From assembly GCA_025361995.1 (NCBI GenBank), contig JANYIP010000194.1, positions 1 to 8,846 on the forward strand: a DNA stretch of 8,846 nucleotides, given 5' to 3'. Below the pieces are notes generated by a model. That model was not told the DNA's origin. It made no database searches and saw nothing but the letters and a program-made list of their open reading frames with translations. Numbering within the stretch: position 1 is the stretch's first letter; each line of letters starts with the position of its first letter. Made by a program: the position numbers and the translations under genes. This DNA is from Streptomycetales bacterium (lineage in GTDB: Bacteria > Actinomycetota > Actinomycetes > Prado026). Of the stretch, positions 1 to 6,774 are shown in pieces.

Positions 1-544
1 GCGTCGCAAGCTCGGCGCCGTCGCCGTCAAACTTGCCGACGAAGTGCAGGTACTCGACGACGTGCTCGTCGTCGAACCCGCGGAGCTTGGCGTCGTACTC
101 CGCGACGAGGTGCTCCAGCGTGGTGGGCGGGCGCCTGGCATCTGACGTACGGGTCATGTCCGGCAGGAGCAGCAGGAGGACTCCTCCCGGGCGGAGCACC
201 CGATGACAGTCCTCGAGGAGCGCGAGCGGATTGCCCACGTGCTCGAAGAGGTGACTGGTGATGACGAAGTCCTGGCTGCCGTCCGGGAACATCTCGAGCA
301 GCTGCTCATCGAGGTTGGCGACGACGTCGGGCTGGGGGAACTCGGCCTCGGCTCCGAGCTCGGGGAACAGCGCCCGGTTGTCGTCGGGCTCCCAGCGGTC
401 CACGTACCGGACGTCGGTCCCTGGCAGCACGGTGACGTACGGGTGGTGGCCGGGGCCGAGCTCGATCCCGCTCCCCCGCAGGTGCCGCGAGAAGTGCAAC
501 CTGATCGTGTCGGTGGAGTAGCCCCAGCCCGAGCGCGACGTCAT
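1..544 (-). CDS. Class I SAM-dependent methyltransferase (partial, C-terminus off left edge)
   Basis: This is the first 181 residues of a Rossmann-fold methyltransferase that would transfer a methyl group from S-adenosylmethionine; the acceptor cannot be inferred. The SAM-binding motif I is ELGPGHHP at residues 28-35, followed by the acidic strand VRYVDRW with D49. A motif-IV-like DFVITSHLFEHV lies at 92-103 and the post-motif RVLRPGGVLLLLLPD at 115-129, the usual order in the Methyltransf_11-like group. The ATG at 544 is the first possible start, because an in-frame TAG lies 12 bases upstream. No good Shine-Dalgarno is visible. It lies 51 bases downstream of the ATPase remnant on the same strand. 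The ELGPGHHP/YVDRW pairing is typical of methyltransferases found near glycan or nucleotide-sugar genes, but that substrate class is only a suggestion. Confidence 0.85.
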   Translation of the reverse strand, partial: MTSRSGWGYSTDTIRLHFSRHLRGSGIELGPGHHPYVTVLPGTDVRYVDRWEPDDNRALFPELGAEAEFPQPDVVANLDEQLLEMFPDGSQDFVITSHLFEHVGNPLALLEDCHRVLRPGGVLLLLLPDMTRTSDARRPPTTLEHLVAEYDAKLRGFDDEHVVEYLHFVGKFDGDGAELAT

Positions 545-595
545 CCGGGGACGCTAGCAGTCTCGATCCGTCGGCACGTGGGTACCGCGCCGCAC

Positions 596-1785
596 CTAGC
601 GGAAGGTCTCGTCGCAGCCCCCCACCACAAAGGGAAAGGGGACCAGGAACGCCAGCTGGGCCACGCTCAGACCGCGGGTCCCGAAGATGCCCTGCAGGAC
701 GGGGAGGTAGATGACAGCGGACGTGAACACGAGCTCGAAGGCGATGCCGCCGAGCAAGAGCTTGTTGGACCACAGACCGATGGCGAAGAGCGACGCACGT
801 TCCGTCCGGGCGGCAACCAGGCACGAGTGAGCAACCCGCGGTCGATCACGCCTGCTTGGCGCGGACGCGGCGGGCGGTCCATAGCACCAGGCTCAGCCGG
901 TTCACGACCCAGGGCGAGGGCGGGGAGTGTCTCGGTACCCAGGTCGATCGCCAGGATCTGCAGCACGGTCAAGGGAAGCGGCACTGCTCCACCTGACAGT
1001 GCGAAGACCAGGAACGGCACGACCTCCGGGACCGCGTGCGCGAAGATGTAGAGCGCGAACTTGCGCACGTTGTCGAACACCTGGCGACCGGCGCCTACCG
1101 CCACGACGATCGTCGCGAAGTCGTCATCGGTCAGCACCATCGTGGCCGCCTTCGCGCGCGACATCGGTACCCGAGCGGCCCACGGCGACGCCGATGTCAG
1201 CGTGCCGCAGCGCCGGTGCGTCGTTGACGCCGTCACCGGTCATGGCGACCACCTCCCCCAGACCCTGCAGCGCCTCGCAGATGGGCAGCTTGGCCTCAGG
1301 ACTGGCCCGAGCAAAGACGATCTCCTCGCCGCCGGACAGCAGCGAGTCGAGCGCAGCGTCGTTGAGCAGCTCGAGCTCGCCGCCGGTCACGACGAGGCTG
1401 TCGGCGTGACCGATGCCGACCTGATGGGCGATGTAGGCCGCGGTGGGGCCGTAGTCCCCGGTGATGACGTGGATGCGGATCCCAGCCCGGTGGGCCTGCC
1501 GGACCGCGTCCGGAACTGCACCCCGGGCCGGGTCAACCATGGCGACCAGCCCGAGCAGCACGAGACCGGCCTCGGCGGGTTGAGAAGCTCGCGCGGCCAG
1601 CGTCGACCGACCGCGGCGGCGATGGTGTTGGGTCCGTACACCACGAGGCGCCGCGCTGCCTCACGCCCACCCAGACCCGTGCCAGAGGTGTGCAGGTCAT
1701 GGAATAGCTCGGCAAGCCCACGGCGGCCGTCGACTTCGTGATCCGGGTCGGGACTCGCCAGCAGCGAGGTCGCCGGGGCAGTCAC
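596..1785 (-). pseudogene. Decayed P-type cation-transporting ATPase
   Basis: Pieces of a P2-type (Ca2+-ATPase-like) cation pump lie in the right order but in alternating frames. The cation-ATPase N domain (HDLHTSGTGL, EAARRLVVYGPN, RRWPRELL) lies at about 1785-1583. It jumps near 1574-1582 straight into the P domain (GLVAMVDPARGAVPDAV, RIHVITGDYG, TGDGVNDAPALRHADIGVA). Near 1150-1153 an apparent extra base (GCGAAGGCGG where GCGAGGCGG is expected) shifts the frame, after which ATMVLTDDDFATIVVAV and the helix region ILAIDLGTETLPALALG continue. Near 811-822 a second deletion joins RGLLTRAW to LVAARTERASLFAIGLWSNK, ending at a TAG at 598-596. Helices 1-4, the actuator domain, the DKTGT phosphorylation site, the nucleotide-binding domain and about two late helices are missing, so it cannot pump ions. 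A GTG at 1785 or a TTG at 1848 could have been the start. Confidence 0.88.
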
Positions 1786-1852
1786 GAGACCCAGGCTGCC
1801 CTGGCTCGAACACTTCACGTACGGGCCAAGGTCCCCGCATAGCCCCAAATGA

Positions 1853-1884
1853 GGCAGCCAGTAGCGCGGTGCTTACTGGCTGCC
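1853..1884. repeat. Perfect 11-bp inverted repeat in divergent intergenic region
   Basis: GGCAGCCAGTA at 1853-1863 is exactly complementary to TACTGGCTGCC at 1874-1884, with a 10-base spacer. It lies between the ATPase remnant (minus strand) and the secreted propeller gene (plus strand). The arm centres are 21 bases apart, two helical turns, which would suit a dimeric operator. It could also be a hairpin or a leftover element end. No T-run follows it on the plus strand, so a simple terminator is less likely. Confidence 0.7.
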
Positions 1885-1955
1885 ACGGCACTTCCCATCG
1901 ATTGGCGCTCGTCCGCCAGCCCGTGGCATGGTCGGTCGTCAGGGTGTCGACAGAC

Positions 1956-1961
1956 GAGGGG
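1956..1961 (+). promoter_or_regulatory. Ribosome binding site deciding the propeller gene start
   Basis: GAGGGG at 1956-1961 lies eight bases before the ATG at 1970. The earlier in-frame ATG at 1928 has no comparable site and would place 14 polar residues ahead of the signal peptide. The 1970 start is therefore preferred. Confidence 0.65.
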
Positions 1962-1969
1962 CTGAGCAG

Positions 1970-3187
1970 ATGGTGCTGTCACGGTGGAGCGCTCGTCGCG
2001 CGAGCTGGAGCGGGGTCCTCGGCCTCGCTGGGGCCGGCCTCCTGCTCGCGACGGTGGCCCCCGCTTACGCCGCTTCGAACCTGCCACTGACGGTCGACAA
2101 GACCTACCAGACCAACGGTCGGGTGGACGCGATCCTGCCCGTCGGCAACACGGTGTACCTGGCTGGCAACTTCACCGCCGTACGCCCGTCCGGAGCGACC
2201 GGGACCACCGGCCAGGTCACCCGCCAGCACCTGGCGGCGTTCAGCCGGACGACTGGCGCCCTGCTCGCCTGGAACCCGATCGCCAACAAGGAGGTGTACG
2301 CCCTCGCGGCGTCCACCGACGGGTCCACGATCTACGCTGGCGGGCTGTTCTCGCAGGTCGGCGGCAAGGCCCGGGCGAAGGCGGCGGCGATCAGCGCGAG
2401 CTCTGGAGCCGTCACGACATGGGCGCCGACCCTGAACAACAAGGTCCTCGCGATCGCGGTGACGGCCAGCCGGATCTACCTGGGCGGGACGTTCACGACG
2501 ACGAACGGGGTGGCCAGGGCCGGCATCGCCTCGGTGACCACGACTGGGGCGCTGGACACGGCGTTCAACCCGAAGCCGAGCGACCGGGTCCGTGCTCTCG
2601 CGGTGTCGACGGACGGGAGCAGGGTCTTCGCGGGCGGCGACTTCCTGTCGGTCAACGGGGACACGAAGCAGAAGCACATGGTCGACCTGGCGGCCGCCAC
2701 GGGCGCGGTGCAGGCATGGGCGTACCACCCCGGCTACCCGGTCTACTCGTTCGCGGGCACGAGCACCCGGCTGTACATCGGGGGCAACGGTTCGGGCGGC
2801 CACGTGGGCTCGTACTCGTTGCCGGCGGGATCGCGGCTGTGGGAGAAGCAGACGGATGGCGGCGTGCAAGGGCTGGCCTTGATCGGCAGCGTCCTCTACG
2901 TCGGGGGCCACTTCGACAACGTGTGCTCGTCGGAGGCGATCGGCGGAGGCACGAACGGTTTCGAGTGCCCCACCTCCGTCGCCGTACGGCACAAGCTGCT
3001 CGCGCTGGACGTGACCGCCGGGGCGCTCGACCCGTGGAACCCCGGGGCGAACAGCCCGCTCGGCGTGTTCGCGCTGATGGCCGGCAGCGGCAGCCTGATG
3101 GCTGGCGGCGACTTCACCAAGATCGGCAAGCCCGACGCGCTCGGCCAGGCCACCCAGGCGCAGCAGGGCTACGGCCAGTTCGCCTAG
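1970..3187 (+). CDS. Secreted beta-propeller (delta-60-repeat-like) protein
   Basis: This 405-aa protein is predicted to be exported and to fold as a beta-propeller outside the cell; its ligand is unknown. It begins with a Sec signal peptide: basic residues SRWSARR at 4-10, a hydrophobic core, and APAYA before a likely cleavage after A34. Seven blade motifs of the form Y/F-x-GG-x-F recur at about residues 63, 121, 169, 219, 269, 309 and 376, for example YLAGNFTAV, IYLGGTFTTTNG, VFAGGDFLSVNG and LYVGGHFDNV. They are mostly separated by 40-60 residues with a W-N-P or A-W strand between them. Two cysteines, C319 and C333, bracket a glycine-rich insertion after the sixth motif and may form a disulfide. 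No LPXTG anchor, lipobox or C-terminal helix is seen, so it is probably released or loosely wall-bound. It stands alone on the plus strand and overlaps the stop of the convergent gene by four bases. Confidence 0.85.
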   Translation: MVLSRWSARRASWSGVLGLAGAGLLLATVAPAYAASNLPLTVDKTYQTNGRVDAILPVGNTVYLAGNFTAVRPSGATGTTGQVTRQHLAAFSRTTGALLAWNPIANKEVYALAASTDGSTIYAGGLFSQVGGKARAKAAAISASSGAVTTWAPTLNNKVLAIAVTASRIYLGGTFTTTNGVARAGIASVTTTGALDTAFNPKPSDRVRALAVSTDGSRVFAGGDFLSVNGDTKQKHMVDLAAATGAVQAWAYHPGYPVYSFAGTSTRLYIGGNGSGGHVGSYSLPAGSRLWEKQTDGGVQGLALIGSVLYVGGHFDNVCSSEAIGGGTNGFECPTSVAVRHKLLALDVTAGALDPWNPGANSPLGVFALMAGSGSLMAGGDFTKIGKPDALGQATQAQQGYGQFA

Positions 3188-3639
3188 CCGCTCGTGTCAG
3201 ACCCAGCCGGGGCTGGAACACTGGCCTGGTCTGACACGAGACGGATCACGGGGATGACGCGAGAGGTCTTGGCCTCATACTCGGCAAAGCCGGGGTACGC
3301 CGCAGCCTGCTCGGCATAGATCCGGTCGCGCTCGAGCCCCTCCACCGGGATTGCGGTTGCCTGGTACTTCTGCGCACCGAGCTCGACCGTGACGGTCGGG
3401 TGCTCAACGAGGTTGAGGTACCAGTCCGGGTCGGTGTCAGCGCCGGACTTCGACGCGAAGACGGCAACGTCGTCGCCGACGGGCAGGTACATCATCGGGT
3501 TCGTGTACGTCCGGCCGGACTTGCGACCGGTCGTGGACAGCAGCAAGACGGGGGCGCCCGCGAAGTTGCCGCCGACTCTGCCTTCGTTCGCCCGGAATTC
3601 GGCGATGATCTTGGCGTTCCAGTCGTTCACTTCAGGCAT
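3184..3639 (-). CDS. Deazaflavin (F420)-dependent nitroreductase-family oxidoreductase
   Basis: This 151-aa protein belongs to the Ddn/Rv3547 split beta-barrel family of F420H2-dependent reductases, which reduce quinones and nitro compounds; its own substrate is unknown. Family signatures include APVLLLSTTGRKSGRTYTNP (about residues 30-49), the strand VAVFASKSG, DPDWYLNLVEHPTVTVELG, and the C-terminal YPGFAEYEAKTSRVIPVI. The length is normal for the family. The ATG at 3639 is chosen because AAGGAG (3650-3645) ends five bases before it, whereas the GTG at 3645 overlaps that site. The last dozen residues (ASVPAPAGSDTSG) are a low-complexity tail encoded by the terminator hairpin of the opposite gene. 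It lies 30 bases downstream of the small basic gene and may share its transcript. Confidence 0.9.
   Translation of the reverse strand: MPEVNDWNAKIIAEFRANEGRVGGNFAGAPVLLLSTTGRKSGRTYTNPMMYLPVGDDVAVFASKSGADTDPDWYLNLVEHPTVTVELGAQKYQATAIPVEGLERDRIYAEQAAAYPGFAEYEAKTSRVIPVIRLVSDQASVPAPAGSDTSG
3191..3240 (+). terminator. Hairpin terminator of the propeller gene, inside the convergent gene's coding end
   Basis: CTCGTGTCAGACC at 3191-3203 pairs perfectly with GGTCTGACACGAG at 3228-3240. A smaller CCAGC/GCTGG hairpin sits in the loop at 3203-3216. It begins four bases after the plus-strand stop. No clear U-tract follows, as is common for actinobacterial terminators. The same bases encode the last residues of the minus-strand oxidoreductase. 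Confidence 0.65.
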
Positions 3640-3644
3640 TGACA

Positions 3645-3650
3645 CTCCTT
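3645..3650 (-). promoter_or_regulatory. Ribosome binding site of the F420-type oxidoreductase
   Basis: AAGGAG reads 3650 to 3645 on the minus strand, five bases before the ATG at 3639. It decides between that start and the overlapping GTG at 3645. Confidence 0.75.
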
Positions 3651-3669
3651 GGTCGGCTCCCGTCCGACC
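3651..3669. repeat. 6-bp inverted repeat between the small basic gene and the oxidoreductase
   Basis: GGTCGG at 3651-3656 and CCGACC at 3664-3669 are perfect complements around a seven-base loop. The hairpin fits exactly between the TAG of the upstream gene (3670) and the Shine-Dalgarno of the next (3650). It could be a weak intra-operon terminator, an mRNA processing or stability element, or an operator. Confidence 0.45.
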
Positions 3670-3843
3670 CTAACCCCGCGGCTTGGCCCAGCGCGCGGCA
3701 GCGGCCCGGCGAGCCGACTCCGAGCGCTCCGCTGCGGTCAGCTTGGCCGCCCTCGCGGCGCCGCCCTTGAGCCCGCCACGGCGGCCGAGCTCGACCGCTG
3801 CCTGGTTCTTTCCCCCAGCGGGTTCTGCCTGCTTGTCGACCAC
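3670..3843 (-). CDS. Small basic GRRGGLKGG-motif protein
   Basis: This is a putative 57-aa protein, rich in Ala, Arg and Lys. The core ELGRRGGLKGGAARAAKL is followed by TAAERSESARRAAAARW, a pattern seen in many small actinobacterial proteins of unknown role, some with a histone-H1-like or nucleic-acid-binding look. The recurring AA-R-x-AA-R-W helix is amphipathic and very basic. The start is uncertain: GTG at 3843 is the only plausible start after the Sco1 stop (3876), but it has no good Shine-Dalgarno, so reinitiation after the upstream stop would be needed. The same frame stays open upstream to 4047, but that part is a shadow of the Sco1 gene. No function is proposed. Confidence 0.6.
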   Translation of the reverse strand: MVDKQAEPAGGKNQAAVELGRRGGLKGGAARAAKLTAAERSESARRAAAARWAKPRG

Positions 3844-3875
3844 ACGGACAGGAACGGACGGGAACGGCGTCCGGT

Positions 3876-4676
3876 TCAGTGCACCGGTGACCCCGTCACG
3901 AAGGCGATCGCCTGCTCGAGCTGAACGGCTGTCCAGCTGGGGTCGCTGGGGCTGGCGTAGTTGTGGATGCCCTGGTCGTCGAGGAAGGCCTTGAGCGTGT
4001 CCGGCAGCGCGGCACTCATGACGTTGGGCGCAGCATCGGTGAGCCACTTGATGTGCCCGTCCGCACCGAGCACGTAGAGGATGTTCTGGTGGTTGACGTC
4101 GAACGTCATGGCGGCGCCAGTGAGCCAGTCCTTCGGGTGGGCGTCGCCGGGCTCGTTCGCCACCTTCCCGTAGCTCAGGTGGAACGCGTTCCAGAAGGCG
4201 GCGATCTGGGCCGCGCTCCCCCGCAGGAACTCCCAGTTCGGCTGCGCGCCGAACAGGCCCTGGTAGGCCTTGAGGTGGGGCAGGTCATCGCGGTCGGGGT
4301 CCACCGTGACCTCGAGGAAGGTGACCTTCGAGGTCAGCCCCGACGCGGTGACGGCCCGCTGCGCAGCCCCGATGTTGGCGCTGATCAGCGGGCAGAACTC
4401 CTGGCAGAGCGTCAGGCTCGGCGTCACCACGACGGTGCGCCCGTGCAGCGACGACAGCGTCAGGGTGTGCCCGTCCTCGTCGGTGAGCGGCAGGTTCTGC
4501 ACTGCGGCAGGGATGGCCAGATCCAACACATCGCCGGCGGACGGCGTGGGCTGCCCTGCGGCCGCGGGGCCCGCGCTCGACAAGGTGCCCCCTCGTGAAC
4601 CGCCTGCCGCGCACGCTGTTAGACACGCGACGGCCAGCGCGGCGAACGCCAGCCGAGTGACGCCGTGGCCACGCAC
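3876..4676 (-). CDS. Sco1/SenC-family copper-binding lipoprotein
   Basis: This 266-aa thioredoxin-fold lipoprotein is predicted to deliver copper to, or reduce, the CuA site of cytochrome c oxidase on the outer face of the membrane. The signal peptide ends in lipobox LTAC with the lipidated C22. The Sco copper motif C-x3-C is CQEFCP at residues 91-96, and the third ligand is H196 in TFDVNHQNILYVLG, so all metal ligands are present. VTFLEVTVDPDRDD is the typical strand after the redox motif. A C-terminal extension of about 30 residues (IHNYASPSDPSWTAVQL onward) follows the domain. GTG at 4676 gives a normal lipoprotein signal with AGAAGGG upstream; a TTG at 4715 would add 13 residues with no ribosome site. 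It lies 69 bases after the kinase. The synteny with CtaG supports an oxidase-assembly role. Confidence 0.9.
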   Translation of the reverse strand: MRGHGVTRLAFAALAVACLTACAAGGSRGGTLSSAGPAAAGQPTPSAGDVLDLAIPAAVQNLPLTDEDGHTLTLSSLHGRTVVVTPSLTLCQEFCPLISANIGAAQRAVTASGLTSKVTFLEVTVDPDRDDLPHLKAYQGLFGAQPNWEFLRGSAAQIAAFWNAFHLSYGKVANEPGDAHPKDWLTGAAMTFDVNHQNILYVLGADGHIKWLTDAAPNVMSAALPDTLKAFLDDQGIHNYASPSDPSWTAVQLEQAIAFVTGSPVH

Positions 4677-4745
4677 TTTCGCTGCCACCCTTCTGCCGGA
4701 CCTCACATCAGGCAACGAGGGTAGGGCGTCGGGAGTTCCTGCACG

Positions 4746-6077
4746 CTACGTGGGGTCGGGCGTACCGACAGAGGTGGGCACCGGAGCACGGTGCTGTTCC
4801 GACCGTATGGGCAGGACGAAGGTGAATCGGCTCCCACGTCCCACGCCACTGTCCAGCTCGATCCACCCACCAAGAGCATGGGCGTTTCGGCGAGCGATCG
4901 ACAGGCCGAGGCCGGCCCCGCCGGCTGCTCGGTCGCGGGCCCGGTCGAGACGGTAGAAGCGGTCGAAGATGCGCTCCTGCTCATCGAGGGGGATGCCCGG
5001 CCCGGTGTCCGCGACGCTGATCAGGGCCCGACCACGACTCCTGCGCACTGCGACGACGACCTGACCGCCCTCAGGCGTGGCACGCAAGGCGTTCGTCACG
5101 AAGTTGGAGATGACGGTCTCGACCAGGTGCGGGTCCGTGAGTGTGCTCACGTGTTCGGCGCTGGCCCGGATCTGGATGCCGTCGGTGACAGCAAGCGGCG
5201 TGAACCGGTCCACGAGGCTCTCGACCATCCCCGCAAGATCTGTCGGCAGGGTGTCGGGAGTGAGGTCGGCGCGCGTGACTGCCCGTAGGTCGTCCAGGAG
5301 CCGGGAGAGCCGGGCCGTCTCGCGGGCCACGACGTCACGGGTGTCGAGGTCGTCAGTGGGCATGATGGTCCCGTCCATCAGTGCTTCGGCCAGGCCGGCG
5401 ACGATCTGGAACGGGGTCGCGATCTCGTGGGCAAGGTCGGTCAGGAACTGCCGCTGTTCCAGGTCTGTTGCTGCCAGCCGGGCGGCCATGGTGTCAAGTG
5501 CATGTCCGAGCGCAGCCATCTCCGCCGGACCACCCTCCCCGACGCGGACGGACAGATCCCCGTGCGAGAGCCGCTCGGCGGCCGAGCTGGCCTGCTCGAG
5601 CTTGTGCCGGAGCCGGCCGGTGCCCCGCCAGGCGACCAGGGCCGCGAGCAGGCCTACGACCCCCAGGACGCCGGCCGTGATCCCGGTCAATGCCCAGGAG
5701 AGCGCGGTCTCGCGCTCGACCGGTGCGGTGACAGTCACCGTCCCGCCCCGTCCGACCACCCGGACGGACAGCGACTGACCGTCGGGCTCAGGGCCGACCC
5801 CAAAGGCTCCGGCAGGGGTGCGCACGTCCACTCTCTCGTCCGAGAAGTAGCCGCGCTGTGCTTCCAGGGATGCGAGTGTCAAGCCGCTGCCCAGCTGCTC
5901 TGCGAGGCTCTTCGCGACCTCGGTGGCCTCCTGCTTGGCCAGCGCCTGCCGGTTCTCGCCGGTGAGCTTGGCGAAGGCCAGGAAGGTGGCGCCGAGGGCG
6001 ACCAGGCCGACCAGCACCAGCCCAGCGACGGCGGTCACGGCGAGCGTCTGGACTCGCCAGGGGCGCCTGCCCGTCAC
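4746..6077 (-). CDS. HAMP-domain sensor histidine kinase
   Basis: This 443-aa membrane kinase autophosphorylates on histidine and passes the phosphate to the regulator encoded just upstream. The domains are: TM1 at about 13-35, an external sensor loop of about 93 residues, TM2 at about 129-150, HAMP at 151-202, HisKA with H217 in DLAHEIATPF, and HATPase_c with N box NFVTNALRATPEGG (about 325-338), G1 DTGPGI (D357), F box FDRFYRLD (371) and G2 GAGLGLSIA (387). The H box differs from the usual HELRTPL, reading HEIATPF, but it keeps His, Glu, Thr and Pro. The sensor loop has no cysteine or histidine, so direct metal sensing there is not obvious. GTG at 6077 overlaps the regulator's TGA as GTGA, the classic sign of translational coupling. 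The reading frame stays open upstream to 6311 only as a shadow of the regulator. Confidence 0.93.
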   Translation of the reverse strand: MTGRRPWRVQTLAVTAVAGLVLVGLVALGATFLAFAKLTGENRQALAKQEATEVAKSLAEQLGSGLTLASLEAQRGYFSDERVDVRTPAGAFGVGPEPDGQSLSVRVVGRGGTVTVTAPVERETALSWALTGITAGVLGVVGLLAALVAWRGTGRLRHKLEQASSAAERLSHGDLSVRVGEGGPAEMAALGHALDTMAARLAATDLEQRQFLTDLAHEIATPFQIVAGLAEALMDGTIMPTDDLDTRDVVARETARLSRLLDDLRAVTRADLTPDTLPTDLAGMVESLVDRFTPLAVTDGIQIRASAEHVSTLTDPHLVETVISNFVTNALRATPEGGQVVVAVRRSRGRALISVADTGPGIPLDEQERIFDRFYRLDRARDRAAGGAGLGLSIARRNAHALGGWIELDSGVGRGSRFTFVLPIRSEQHRAPVPTSVGTPDPT

Positions 6078-6766
6078 GGGGCGTCCAACCGGTAACCGAC
6101 GCCCCGAACCGTGCGCACCGAGACGGCGCCACCCAACTTGCGCCGCAGTCCGCTCAGGTGGACGTCGACCGTCTTGGGCGACACGTAGCTCGTGCCCCAC
6201 GCCTTCCCTAGCAGCTGGTCCCTGGACTGCACCCGCCCCGGCGTGTCCAGCAGCGCGGCGAGGAGGTCGAACTCGCGGCGGGTGAGGTCGAGCTCGTCGT
6301 GATCCACCCATGCGCGACGGCTGTCCAGGTCCGCCCGCACCCGCCCGACCTGCAGCGTTCGCGCCGGCATGGCCTGCTCCGATCCCGGCCGCCGCAGCCG
6401 GGCGCGGACCCGTGCCACGAGCTCTGGCATGGAAAAGGGCTTGGTCACGTAGTCGTCCGCGCCGAGCTCGAGCCCCGCAACGCGTGCCGACTCCTCGCCG
6501 CGGCCCGACAGCAGGATCACCGGGACGTCGGAGTCGGCCCGCAACTGGCGAACCAGCTCGAACCCGTCGAGCTTTGGCATCATCACATCGACCAGCGCGA
6601 GGTCGACCGGCTGGGCCGCGAACAGCCGCAAGGCCTGGACGCCGTCCGCTGCCTCGACCACCCGATAGCCCTCCCGCTCGAGATAGCGCCGCAGGAGGAG
6701 CCGGATGCCGGGCTCGTCGTCGACGACGAGGACCACCCGCTGGCGGTCCACATCGTCGCTGGTCAC
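6074..6766 (-). CDS. OmpR/PhoB-family response regulator
   Basis: This 230-aa two-domain transcription factor is activated by the adjacent kinase. The receiver domain has the acidic pair D16-D17 (VLVVDDEPG), phospho-acceptor D60 in LALVDVMMPKLDG, the switch S87 in ILLSGRGEE and K109 in DYVTKPFSMPEL. The winged helix-turn-helix covers about 136-227, with LTRREFDLLAALL, the recognition helix SPKTVDVHLSGLRRKLG and the wing VRTVRGVGYRL. Two GTG codons, 6772 and 6766, are possible starts. The latter gives VTSDDVDRQRVVLVVDD and is preferred slightly. Neither has a Shine-Dalgarno, but the TAG of the 55-aa gene lies two to eight bases upstream, so translation probably depends on termination-reinitiation. 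The 3' end overlaps the kinase start by four bases. Confidence 0.93.
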   Translation of the reverse strand: MTSDDVDRQRVVLVVDDEPGIRLLLRRYLEREGYRVVEAADGVQALRLFAAQPVDLALVDVMMPKLDGFELVRQLRADSDVPVILLSGRGEESARVAGLELGADDYVTKPFSMPELVARVRARLRRPGSEQAMPARTLQVGRVRADLDSRRAWVDHDELDLTRREFDLLAALLDTPGRVQSRDQLLGKAWGTSYVSPKTVDVHLSGLRRKLGGAVSVRTVRGVGYRLDAP

Positions 6767-6774
6767 CAGCACAG

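Noticed and set aside
306..824. Minus-strand open frame of 172 codons spanning the methyltransferase and ATPase ends
   Set aside because: Arginine/proline-rich out-of-frame reading; the true frames give the methyltransferase motifs and the ATPase C-terminal helices.
203..1051. Long plus-strand open frame opposite the methyltransferase and ATPase remnant
   Set aside because: It is antisense to recognisable domains, has no family signature, and its composition (many Glu/Gly/Val/Arg) is the usual mirror of GC-rich coding DNA.
1928..1969. Upstream ATG extending the propeller protein by 14 residues
   Set aside because: It lacks a ribosome site and would precede the signal peptide with polar residues; ATG at 1970 has GAGGGG at a good distance.
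1979..2992. Minus-strand open frame of 337 codons
   Set aside because: Antisense shadow of the secreted propeller gene, without domains or a start signal.
1984..3234. Plus-strand open frame of 416 codons nearly coextensive with the propeller gene
   Set aside because: Same strand but shifted frame; rich in Arg/Gly/Asp with no signal peptide or repeats, whereas the chosen frame has both.
4677..4715. TTG start adding 13 residues to the Sco1-like protein
   Set aside because: No Shine-Dalgarno upstream, and GTG at 4676 gives a normal lipoprotein signal with AGAAGGG upstream.
3963..4956. Plus-strand open frames opposite Sco1 and the kinase
   Set aside because: Antisense readings with no domain content; the minus strand has complete motif sets.
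6078..6311. N-terminal extension of the histidine kinase frame
   Set aside because: It overlaps the DNA-binding domain of the regulator in another frame and is low-complexity; GTG at 6077 gives the standard GTGA overlap.
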